Assembly: GCF_020991475.1 (NCBI RefSeq)
Contig: NZ_JAJMPA010000001.1
Span: forward strand, 496,001-560,000
Reading direction: 5' to 3'
From: Pedobacter sp. MC2016-14
GTDB lineage: Bacteria; Bacteroidota; Bacteroidia; Sphingobacteriales; Sphingobacteriaceae
DNA: 64,000 nucleotides
Shown in pieces: positions 47,583 through 54,964 of this stretch; the stretch's first letter is position 1; each line of letters opens with the position of its first letter. Position numbers and translations under genes: made by a program. The notes under the pieces are model-generated. The model saw nothing but the letters and a program-made list of their open reading frames with translations. It did no database searches and was not told the origin of the DNA.

Positions 47583-48221
47583 TTAACCGGCTACATAGCC
47601 AAGCATGTACCCTTCTATTGTATTAAAATAATTTACATTCAGACTTTTTGTACCCTCCGGCAAATCAACCAACACCTGCATATAACCTTCATTGCTCAAT
47701 TCAAACTCCTGGATATGGATATCCCTTTTAAATTCCAACCCTTTTTTTCCATACCATTTATATACCGCCTCTTTGGCACACCAGCAGGCATACAATCCTT
47801 GTGTATTGTCTTTTACATTTGGCAAAGCGAGTTCGGGAGGCGAAAGGAACTTTTGTTGTATCCGGTGAATTTTAGTTTTAACCTGTTCTATATCTACCCC
47901 AACATCTTCTTGTCCAATCATCACCGCGGCATAATCATAAGAATGACTTAAAGAAATTTTTAAAGGACTATTTACCAGGTACGGCTTGCCATGTTCGTCC
48001 ATCCTGCAGTCTATATAATCTGCTGTATTGAGCATGGTTCTTAGCAGTAAACGGGTACTTAGCCAGTGCAGCATGCGCTTCCCGTTATTTAAAGAAGCCA
48101 GGTAATCAAGCTCGTGCTGTTTTAGTTGTAATCCTGCCAGTAAAAGTTCTTCACTTTCTTCGATTTTCCATACAGAGAGTATGGTGTGGTTATCAATATT
48201 TTTATTAAAAACTACAGGCAT
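47583..48221 (-). CDS. 4'-phosphopantetheinyl transferase (Sfp type)
   Basis: This enzyme moves the phosphopantetheine arm of coenzyme A onto carrier proteins. Beginning at the ATG at 48221 (MPVVFNKNID) it has 212 residues, the size of Sfp-type enzymes. Landmarks are GKPYLVNSPLKISLSHSYDY, the metal-binding DVGVDIEQVKTKI (Asp and Glu of GVDIE) and CWCAKEAVYKWYGKKGLEF, with WCAKEA-x-K intact. It is co-directional with the lipB fusion, whose first ATG follows its stop without a gap. Both enzymes deal with carrier-protein acylation, so the pairing makes sense. No polyketide or peptide synthase is present nearby. Confidence 0.92.
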   Translation of the reverse strand: MPVVFNKNIDNHTILSVWKIEESEELLLAGLQLKQHELDYLASLNNGKRMLHWLSTRLLLRTMLNTADYIDCRMDEHGKPYLVNSPLKISLSHSYDYAAVMIGQEDVGVDIEQVKTKIHRIQQKFLSPPELALPNVKDNTQGLYACWCAKEAVYKWYGKKGLEFKRDIHIQEFELSNEGYMQVLVDLPEGTKSLNVNYFNTIEGYMLGYVAG

Positions 48222-48286
48222 GCCTATTTTAAAAATCAATGCAAAAGTATCTTAAATTAATCATAATTTAGCCCAAATACTTAAAA

Positions 48287-48823
48287 ATGATACTTTCTGA
48301 CAAGCGAATACTGGCCGAGATTGAAAAAGGCACCATCATTATAGAACCATTTAATGCTGATTGTTTAGGCACAAACTCTTATGATGTTCATTTGGGCAAG
48401 TATTTGGCTACCTATAAAGACAGGGTGCTTGATGCAAAAGCACACAATACCATTACACATTTTGAAATCCCGAAGGAAGGTTTTGTATTGCAGCCGGGTA
48501 CTTTATACCTGGGTGTTACACTGGAATATACCGAAACACATGCCCATATTCCTTTTTTGGAAGGAAAATCCAGTACCGGAAGATTGGGTATTGATATTCA
48601 TGCCACTGCCGGTAAAGGCGACGTAGGATTTTGTAATACCTGGACGCTTGAAATTTCCTGTGCACAACCAGTTCGGATTTATGCGGGCATGCCCATTGGT
48701 CAGCTGATTTACTTTATGGTAGAAGGTGACATCGCAAATTTATACAACACTAAAAAAGACGCTAAATACAGCAATAAAACCACTAAACCTGTAGAAAGCA
48801 TGATGTGGAAGAATAAATTCTAA
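48287..48823 (+). CDS. dcd: dCTP deaminase
   Basis: Dcd turns dCTP into dUTP, feeding dTTP synthesis. The 178-residue protein shows the trimeric dUTPase-like fold with NADCLGTNSYDVHLGKYLA, GFVLQPGTLYLGVTLEYTE, LEGKSSTGRLGIDIHATAGKGDVGF and NTWTLEISCAQPVRIYAGMPIGQLIYF; the arginine and glutamate of the active region are in place. A TAATTTAG element, one mismatch from TAnnTTTG, is 16 bases before the ATG. Divergent from the phosphopantetheinyl transferase gene. Confidence 0.95.
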   Translation: MILSDKRILAEIEKGTIIIEPFNADCLGTNSYDVHLGKYLATYKDRVLDAKAHNTITHFEIPKEGFVLQPGTLYLGVTLEYTETHAHIPFLEGKSSTGRLGIDIHATAGKGDVGFCNTWTLEISCAQPVRIYAGMPIGQLIYFMVEGDIANLYNTKKDAKYSNKTTKPVESMMWKNKF

Positions 48824-48842
48824 TCTTTTTAAGTTAGTAGTA

Positions 48843-48965
48843 TACATTTCAGTGCAGGTGGCAAGAAGGAGGAAGCATTTTAAATACTTACCTGCTGTAA
48901 AATTTATTTAAAGCTATGCCTTGTAATTTACTTACCACTACATAGTGTAAAAGTTACATTTCAGT
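48843..48965. promoter_or_regulatory. Direct repeat TACATTTCAGT flanking the spacer before 49032
   Basis: The 208-base spacer between dcd and the next gene holds two exact copies of TACATTTCAGT, at 48843-48853 and 48955-48965, 112 bases apart. A small CACTA/TAGTG palindrome lies just before the second copy. No reading frame or clear terminator is seen. A regulatory role is inferred only from the repetition. Confidence 0.3.
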
Positions 48966-49031
48966 TAATTCCATTATTGTTTTATAGCTTGATAATCTAT
49001 ACCTTAACCGCGCAATTTAAGCGCCAACCTA

Positions 49032-51737
49032 ATGAAACCAAAAATAACCCTCTACCTGTGTATATTGTTACTTACCACTGCATTTGCAGCGTTTAAAATA
49101 GATGATGACCCGCTTGCGGCCTTATTAAAAAAACTCGAGACGTATACCAATGCCAATTTGCAGGAGAAAGTTCACCTGCACCTCGATAAGCCTTATTACG
49201 CTGTAGGAGATGACATTTGGTTTAAAGCTTATGTGATAGACACAAGAGATTCCAAGCCTTCTTTACTGAGTGGAATTTTATACGTGGAGCTGATTAACGA
49301 AAGAGATTCTTTAAAAAAACAGCTTAAGCTGCCTTTAATGGGTGGGGTTACCTGGGGTGATTTCAAACTCACAGATTCCTTAAATGAGGGAAATTACCGC
49401 ATCAGGGCATATACCCAGCTGATGAGAAATGCAGGCCCGGAGTTCTTTTTTGACAAGACCATAAAGATTGGCAATTCCTGGGCGAATAAAGTATTCACCA
49501 ATACGACTTATCAGTTTAGCAAAGAAAACACAACAGATAAGGTAAATGCCACTATAAAATTTACAGATAAAAGAGGCCTTCCTTTTATTGGGAATGATGT
49601 TAGTTATGAAGTGCAGCTCAATTCAAAAACACCTGCAAAATCTACCTTCAAAGGCAAGGGAAAGACGGGTAATAATGGTGAAATTGCCTTTAACTTTACC
49701 AATGCCAGCCAGCCGGAACCCCTTTCTGGCAAAGTCCTGGCCGTTATTACATTGCCTGACAAGCAGAAGGTAACAAAAACAATCCCATTAAAATCTACTT
49801 CAGCAACATCCGACACACAATTTTTTCCTGAAGGGGGCAATCTGGTAGAAAACCTTCCTTCAAAAGTAGCTTTTAAAGCTGTTGGAGCAGATGGCCTTGG
49901 TGTAACCGTAAAGGGTACAGTGCTGGACAATGAAGGCACCGAAATTACCCGGTTCAATTCAACTTATCTTGGGATGGGCAATTTTATCCTGAACCCGCAG
50001 CCTGAAAAGACATATACTGCCGTAATTAGTTATCCTGACGGCTCTGAACAAAAAGTGGCCTTACCTAAAGCACAGCCCAATGGCTATGTAGTTTCCATTA
50101 ACAATAGAGACACCAGCAAGGTAAATGTAAAAATCTTAATTAGTCCGGGCTTGCTAAGTAAGGGAGAACTCAGACTGGTGGCCCAGAGTAACGGGAATAT
50201 TTACTTTGTTTCAAAAGCAAAAACTGAGAAACAAATTGTATCGGCCACAATCCCTAAAAAGGACTTGCCTGCCGGAATTGTACAATTTACGCTATTTGGC
50301 CCTGACAATTTACCTGCTGCCGAGCGCCTGGTATTCAACGATAACCCAGTGGTGATGATGAATACAACTGTAAGCAGTAACAAAAAGACCTATGCCAAAC
50401 GCGAAAGTGCAGATTTTACCATCACCTCACTGGCAAACGGCCTTCCAACGCAAGGTAGTTTTTCCGTTTCAGTAACCAATACCTCGACAGTAAGTCCAGA
50501 CCTGGATAATGAAAGTAATATTTACACCTCGCTTCTGCTTACATCCGATCTGGCTGGTTACGTGGAAAAACCCAACCACTACTTTTTAAATGAAAACCCT
50601 GAAGCGGATCAGGAATTGGACAACCTGATGCTTACACAAGGATGGCGTAGGTTTTTATGGAAAAACATCATTGGAAACGTGCCGCCGGTGAAGACTTTTG
50701 AACCAGAAAAGTATTTAAAAATTAGTGGTACAATAACTACAGAGGGAGGCAAACCTATTCCGCTGGGCAAGGTATCCTTATTCTCTTCTTCAGGTGGTTT
50801 TTTCGCAATTGATACCGTAACAGATGTTAACGGACGCTTTAGTTTTGATGACATGATTTTTAACGACAGCACCAAATTTGTAGTACAGGCAAGAACGGCA
50901 AAAAACAAGAAGTGGGTGGAAATTAAACTGGACAATACACCCGGACAGTTTGTAACTACAAACAAAAACACCGGTGATGTAGAAATCAATGTAAATGAAG
51001 CATTATCAGCTTATATTAAAAAAAGCGAGAGCTATTTTGACGAATTGACCCGCCGTGGTATGCTTGAACGTACCATACAATTAAAACAAGTTGATATTGT
51101 GCAAACCAAAAACCAGGCACCCAATTCTAACAACCTGAATGGTGCCGGTAATGCAGATGCAGTGATTAAAGCCGACCAATTGGGCACCTGTGTTACACTT
51201 TCACAATGCCTGCAGGGAAGGGTAGCTGGCCTAATTTTCCAAAATGGCGTTCCCTATTTAATGCGTAGTATGCAAACACCAATGCAGGTTGTAGTAGATG
51301 GCGTGAATGTGGAATCCGATTTTATTGACAATATTAACATACAAGACATCGAAACCATTGAAGTACTAAAAAGTATTGGTTATACGGCAATGTATGGGTC
51401 AAGAGGCGGAGGTGGTGTACTCATCATTACCACAAAAAGAGGTGGGGGCAACTACAGCTACAATACCTATGCTCCGGGAATTGTTACCTATGCACCGAAA
51501 GGCTATCATCAAATCAGGCAATTCTATTCCCCTAAACATACTCCTGGAGAAACAGACAACAGACCGGACTTGAGAACCACGGTATACTGGAATCCACATG
51601 TGGTAACAGACCCTACAGGAAAAGGTACTTTCACTTATTTCAATACCGATTTACCTGGTACATACAGGGTAGTAGTGGAGGGAATAAACTCAGATGGTAA
51701 GCTGGCAAGAAATGTGTATACTTACATTGTCAACTAA
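49032..51737 (+). CDS. MG2-type protein with a TonB-receptor plug domain but no barrel
   Basis: A 901-residue exported protein. A signal peptide (ITLYLCILLLTTAFAAF) is followed by an MG2-like macroglobulin region (EKVHLHLDKPYYAVGDDIWFKAYV), further Ig-like domains and a carboxypeptidase-regulatory-type repeat near residue 565 (LKISGTITTEGGKPIPLGKV). From ~690 to 790 it has a TonB-receptor plug (DAVIKADQLGTCVTLSQCLQ, VVVDGVNVESDFIDNINIQD, IETIEVLKSIGYTAMYGSRG). Only ~100 residues follow, ending TYRVVVEGINSDGKLARNVY, so the 22-strand barrel is missing. A plug without a barrel may act as a ligand- or TonB-interacting module. Homologues occur in Sphingobacteriaceae, as far as I recall; the function is unknown. 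Confidence 0.82.
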   Translation: MKPKITLYLCILLLTTAFAAFKIDDDPLAALLKKLETYTNANLQEKVHLHLDKPYYAVGDDIWFKAYVIDTRDSKPSLLSGILYVELINERDSLKKQLKLPLMGGVTWGDFKLTDSLNEGNYRIRAYTQLMRNAGPEFFFDKTIKIGNSWANKVFTNTTYQFSKENTTDKVNATIKFTDKRGLPFIGNDVSYEVQLNSKTPAKSTFKGKGKTGNNGEIAFNFTNASQPEPLSGKVLAVITLPDKQKVTKTIPLKSTSATSDTQFFPEGGNLVENLPSKVAFKAVGADGLGVTVKGTVLDNEGTEITRFNSTYLGMGNFILNPQPEKTYTAVISYPDGSEQKVALPKAQPNGYVVSINNRDTSKVNVKILISPGLLSKGELRLVAQSNGNIYFVSKAKTEKQIVSATIPKKDLPAGIVQFTLFGPDNLPAAERLVFNDNPVVMMNTTVSSNKKTYAKRESADFTITSLANGLPTQGSFSVSVTNTSTVSPDLDNESNIYTSLLLTSDLAGYVEKPNHYFLNENPEADQELDNLMLTQGWRRFLWKNIIGNVPPVKTFEPEKYLKISGTITTEGGKPIPLGKVSLFSSSGGFFAIDTVTDVNGRFSFDDMIFNDSTKFVVQARTAKNKKWVEIKLDNTPGQFVTTNKNTGDVEINVNEALSAYIKKSESYFDELTRRGMLERTIQLKQVDIVQTKNQAPNSNNLNGAGNADAVIKADQLGTCVTLSQCLQGRVAGLIFQNGVPYLMRSMQTPMQVVVDGVNVESDFIDNINIQDIETIEVLKSIGYTAMYGSRGGGGVLIITTKRGGGNYSYNTYAPGIVTYAPKGYHQIRQFYSPKHTPGETDNRPDLRTTVYWNPHVVTDPTGKGTFTYFNTDLPGTYRVVVEGINSDGKLARNVYTYIVN

Positions 51738-51748
51738 GCAGAAAGCCG

Positions 51749-52510
51749 ATGAACACCATTAATGTAACTGTAAAAGACCACCTGGCTATTGTCACACTAA
51801 ACCGTGGCAAATCTAACGCGCTGAACAGGGAAATGATTACTGAACTGGACGACATGCTGCGTAACATTGCGGCAGACCCGCTAATTGGCGGGGTTGTGAT
51901 TACAGGGAAGGAACACTTTTTTTCGGCCGGATTAGACCTGATTGAATTGTACAGCTACAATGAGCCAGAGGCCAAATCCTTTTGGGAATTGTTTTTAAAG
52001 TTTACCGCCAACCTCACTGCTTTTAGCAAGCCAATGGTGGCCGCTATCAACGGTCATGCCCCTGCTGGTGGATGCGTAATTGCTTTGGCTTGCGATGTAC
52101 GCATTATGGCCGAAGGACAATATATTATTGGACTCAACGAAGTGCCGGTAGGCATCATTGTTCCGCATGCCGTATTTGCATTGTATTCCTTCTGGATTGG
52201 CCAGGCCCAAGCGGCACGGAGCTTGCTGGAGGGAAAATTGTTTACACCTGAAGAAGCTTTAAAGGTTGGGTTGGTAGATGAGTTGGTGAAGCCAGAAAGT
52301 ATTATGACGGCTGCAGAGCGAAAAATTAGAAAGTATATGGCACTTTCTCCGGTAACCTGGCAGCAAAGCAAGCAAAATATTCGTCAGGATTTGATTAACA
52401 TTACCTCTGCCGACCAAAGTGAGGCGCTGGAACTGATGTTAAAACAATGGTGGTCTCCCGCTACTAGAAATATCCTTAAAACCATTATTGATAACCTGCA
52501 AAAAAAGTAA
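51749..52510 (+). CDS. Enoyl-CoA hydratase/isomerase family protein
   Basis: A 253-residue crotonase-fold enzyme acting on acyl-CoA thioesters. Motifs are VTLNRGKSNALNREMITEL, GGVVITGKEHFFSAGLDLIELY (the first oxyanion-hole loop), PMVAAINGHAPAGGCVIALACDVRIMAEG (the second) and GLNEVPVGIIVPH. The glutamate pair typical of hydratases is not clearly complete, so an isomerase or another crotonase reaction is possible. It is co-directional with the SDR gene, which starts five bases after its stop, suggesting a fatty-acid degradation pair. Confidence 0.9.
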   Translation: MNTINVTVKDHLAIVTLNRGKSNALNREMITELDDMLRNIAADPLIGGVVITGKEHFFSAGLDLIELYSYNEPEAKSFWELFLKFTANLTAFSKPMVAAINGHAPAGGCVIALACDVRIMAEGQYIIGLNEVPVGIIVPHAVFALYSFWIGQAQAARSLLEGKLFTPEEALKVGLVDELVKPESIMTAAERKIRKYMALSPVTWQQSKQNIRQDLINITSADQSEALELMLKQWWSPATRNILKTIIDNLQKK

Positions 52511-52514
52511 GTAT

Positions 52515-53390
52515 ATGTACAATCAGCCAATGTTAAGAGAGGATGCCCTAAAAGGGAAAACGATAGTTATAACTGGTGGCGGTACTGGTCTTGGCAAAGC
52601 GATGGGAACGTACTTTTTAAAGTTGGGAGCCAATCTGGTCATCACTAGCCGTAAGCTGGAAGTTATTCAAAAAACCGCTTTGGAGATGGAGGAATTAACA
52701 GGAGGTAAAGTCCTTGCCGTAGCATGTGACGTACGCGAATACGACCAGGTTGAGCATGTACTGGCAGAAAGTCTCCGTGTTTTTGGAAAGGTAGACAGCC
52801 TATTAAATAATGCAGCTGGGAATTTCATTTCGCCCACGGAGCGTTTGTCTGCAAATGCCTTTTCATCCATTATTGATATTGTACTCAAAGGTTCTGTAAA
52901 CTGTACGCTTGCATTTGGTAAGCATTGGATTAAGGAGCAACAAGCGGCAAGTGTATTAAATATTGTAACTACATATGCATTTACCGGCTCTGCCTATGTA
53001 GTACCCTCTGCCTGTGCGAAAGGCGGTGTATTGGCAATGACACGTTCTTTGGCGGTGGAGTGGGGAAAATACGGCATCCGTACCAATGCCATAGCTCCAG
53101 GTCCATTCCCTACAAAAGGTGCATGGGAACGTTTATTACCAGGAGAACTGGCAGAAAAATTCGACTTCAAAAACCGGGTACCTTTAAAAAGGGTTGGTGA
53201 CCACCAGGAACTCGCAAATTTAGCGGCCTTTTTGGTAAGCGATTTTTCAGGCTATATTAATGGCGAGGTCATTACCATTGATGGGGGCGAATGGCTCCAG
53301 GGTGCAGGGCAATTTAATGGACTAGAAGCCGTATCTGACGAGATGTGGGATGCCTTTGCCCAGATGACAAAGGCCGCAAAGGGCTCCTAA
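52515..53390 (+). CDS. SDR family oxidoreductase, dienoyl/enoyl-CoA reductase-like
   Basis: A classical short-chain dehydrogenase/reductase of 291 residues from the ATG at 52515 (MYNQPMLREDALKGK). It has the cofactor motif ITGGGTGLGKAMG, LVITSRKLEVIQKT, DSLLNNAAGNFISP, and an SAYVVPSACAKGGVLAMTRSLAVEW segment in which the usual YxxxK reads S-A-C-A-K. The missing tyrosine is typical of the 2,4-dienoyl-CoA reductase branch. The closing VPLKRVGDHQELANLAAFLVSD with INGEVITIDGGEWLQGAGQF also fits that branch. Paired with the upstream enoyl-CoA hydratase, it probably helps degrade unsaturated fatty acids. Convergent with fabH. Confidence 0.88.
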   Translation: MYNQPMLREDALKGKTIVITGGGTGLGKAMGTYFLKLGANLVITSRKLEVIQKTALEMEELTGGKVLAVACDVREYDQVEHVLAESLRVFGKVDSLLNNAAGNFISPTERLSANAFSSIIDIVLKGSVNCTLAFGKHWIKEQQAASVLNIVTTYAFTGSAYVVPSACAKGGVLAMTRSLAVEWGKYGIRTNAIAPGPFPTKGAWERLLPGELAEKFDFKNRVPLKRVGDHQELANLAAFLVSDFSGYINGEVITIDGGEWLQGAGQFNGLEAVSDEMWDAFAQMTKAAKGS

Positions 53391-53402
53391 AATCTTAGTT
53401 CC

Positions 53403-54455
53403 TTACCAGCGGATCAATGCGCTACCCCAGGTAAAGCCCGAACCAAAAGCAGCCAGACAAATTAAATCACCATCCTTAATTTTTCCCGCTTCCCAGGCCT
53501 CAGACAAAGCTATGGGTACCGAGGCAGCAGTAGTATTCCCATACTTTTGAATGTTATTGAATACCTTCTCATCTGGCAGCGACAGCAATTGTTGAACATA
53601 TTGACTAATGCGCAGGTTGGCCTGATGCGGCACCAGGAGATCGATATCCTGCGGCCCCAGATTGTTGGCCTGTAAAGCTTCCCTGATCACTTCTGGAAAT
53701 TTGACCACAGCTTTTTTAAATACTGCAGGTCCGTCCATGTAGGGCAGTGCAGCACCACCTTCCAGCTGTTCGCTAGTCATAAACAAACCGCCAAGCTCCT
53801 GATCCGGATAACCTGGCTTTTCGGGCATCCATTTATTGGCATGAGCTCCAGGATAAAACATCGCCAGCAGTTCTGCTTCGGCTCCGTCGCTATGTAAATG
53901 CGTACTCATGATTCCCTGCCCCTCCTTTTGCGCAGGTTGCAGAATTACAGCACCAGCACCATCTCCAAAAATTACCGATACATTACGGCTCCGGGTTTCA
54001 AAATCCATTGCGAAAGAATGTTTTTCACTACCCACCACCAGGATATTTTTGTACATACCCGTTTTAATGAACTGGTCTGCAACAGACAATGCGTAGATGA
54101 ATCCGGAGCATTGATTTCTAATATCTAGTGCCCCTACTTCTTTCATTTTCATCTCCCGTTGGAGCAAAACCCCACAACCAGGAAAGTAGTAATCAGGACT
54201 TAAGGTAGCGAAGATGATAAAGTCCACCTCCTGAGCCGTAATCCCTGCACGCTCAATCGCTATCTTAGCAGCTTCAACGCCCATTGTCGTCGTTGTTTCT
54301 CCAAGACGGTCGGCGAATCTCCGCTCTTTTATACCTGTACGCTCCTGGATCCAGCTATCACTGGTTTCCATAAACTGTGAAAGATCATCATTGGTATATA
54401 TATTTTTAGGAACATAATGTCCTACACCTGCTATTTTTGAACGCTGCATTTCCAT
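53403..54455 (-). CDS. fabH: 3-oxoacyl-ACP synthase III
   Basis: A ketosynthase III that condenses an acyl-CoA with malonyl-ACP. The 350-residue protein has ETSDSWIQERTGIKERRFAD, catalytic cysteine in DIRNQCSGFIYALSVAD, ATLSPDYYFPGCGVLL, VIFGDGAGAVILQP, histidine in LVPHQANLRISQYV and asparagine in YGNTTAASVPIALSEA, so Cys-His-Asn is complete. Some phylum members have several FabH copies, and this one carries a longer loop (LHSDGAEAELLAMFYPGAHANKW) found in the DarB/non-primary type, so it may serve a special acyl chain rather than bulk synthesis. Confidence 0.9.
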   Translation of the reverse strand: MEMQRSKIAGVGHYVPKNIYTNDDLSQFMETSDSWIQERTGIKERRFADRLGETTTTMGVEAAKIAIERAGITAQEVDFIIFATLSPDYYFPGCGVLLQREMKMKEVGALDIRNQCSGFIYALSVADQFIKTGMYKNILVVGSEKHSFAMDFETRSRNVSVIFGDGAGAVILQPAQKEGQGIMSTHLHSDGAEAELLAMFYPGAHANKWMPEKPGYPDQELGGLFMTSEQLEGGAALPYMDGPAVFKKAVVKFPEVIREALQANNLGPQDIDLLVPHQANLRISQYVQQLLSLPDEKVFNNIQKYGNTTAASVPIALSEAWEAGKIKDGDLICLAAFGSGFTWGSALIRW

Positions 54456-54601
54456 GTTTACAAATTGTTTTTAAAGGTGATGAAGCTATTTTGATTTTGT
54501 ATTCCCTGCACTACTGTAATTGAAAAATTATAATGGTTTAACTTGGTTGGTGAATTTTAAGCAAAAGTTGCCTTAACTACAAGATTATTTTAAAATTAGC
54601 T

Positions 54602-54609
54602 TATTTTTG
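54602..54609 (+). promoter_or_regulatory. Putative -7 element ahead of clpS
   Basis: TATTTTTG is a perfect TAnnTTTG element with its last G 5 bases before the clpS ATG at 54614. Transcription should begin at or beside the start codon. Confidence 0.5.
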
Positions 54610-54613
54610 TGGA

Positions 54614-54895
54614 ATGTCAACAGAAACAAAGGAAGAAACGTTCACTCTTGAGGAGATTTTAACTTCATTAAAGACTGTCCATCGTTTAATTTTATGGAAC
54701 GACGATGTGAATACTTTTGATCATGTGATATACTGTATGATGAAATATCTGGATTACAGTGAGCAACAAGCAGAGAAAATTGCCTGGGAAGTGCACAACA
54801 AAGGTAAATGCGCTATACTGGAAGGCTCTTACACTGAAATGGAAATTTATCGGAAGATCCTGCAACAGGAAGGACTCACCGTTTCTGTTGAGTAA
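54614..54895 (+). CDS. clpS: ATP-dependent Clp protease adaptor ClpS
   Basis: ClpS delivers proteins with destabilising N-terminal residues to ClpAP-type proteases. The 93-residue protein has the family core: LILWNDDVNTFDHVIYCMMKYL (the N-D-x-x-T/N-F motif that binds the N-degron), AEKIAWEVHNKGKCAILEGSY and a short C-terminal helix. There is no clp ATPase gene nearby. A promoter element directly before the ATG suggests a leaderless messenger. Confidence 0.95.
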   Translation: MSTETKEETFTLEEILTSLKTVHRLILWNDDVNTFDHVIYCMMKYLDYSEQQAEKIAWEVHNKGKCAILEGSYTEMEIYRKILQQEGLTVSVE

Positions 54896-54964
54896 TAATT
54901 ATTCTAAAAGGTAATAATGTAGTTACGCCTCAATAGTTTGGTTTTCTGGTTGTTTCTTTGCACT

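Noticed and set aside
49032-51737. A complete TonB-dependent receptor
   Set aside because: Plug motifs are present, but the sequence ends ~100 residues later with no barrel strands, so it is called a plug-bearing MG2 protein instead.
46251-54455. A polyketide, fatty-acid-like or secondary metabolite gene cluster from the phosphopantetheinyl transferase, SDR, enoyl-CoA hydratase and FabH
   Set aside because: There is no carrier protein, synthase or chain-length factor. The genes are on different strands and mixed with dcd and envelope genes, so ordinary lipid metabolism explains them.
54938-54964. An earlier start for receptor copy 1
   Set aside because: The frame can be extended upstream, but the added residues push the signal peptide away from the N-terminus. 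The ATG at 54965 or 54986 fits better.
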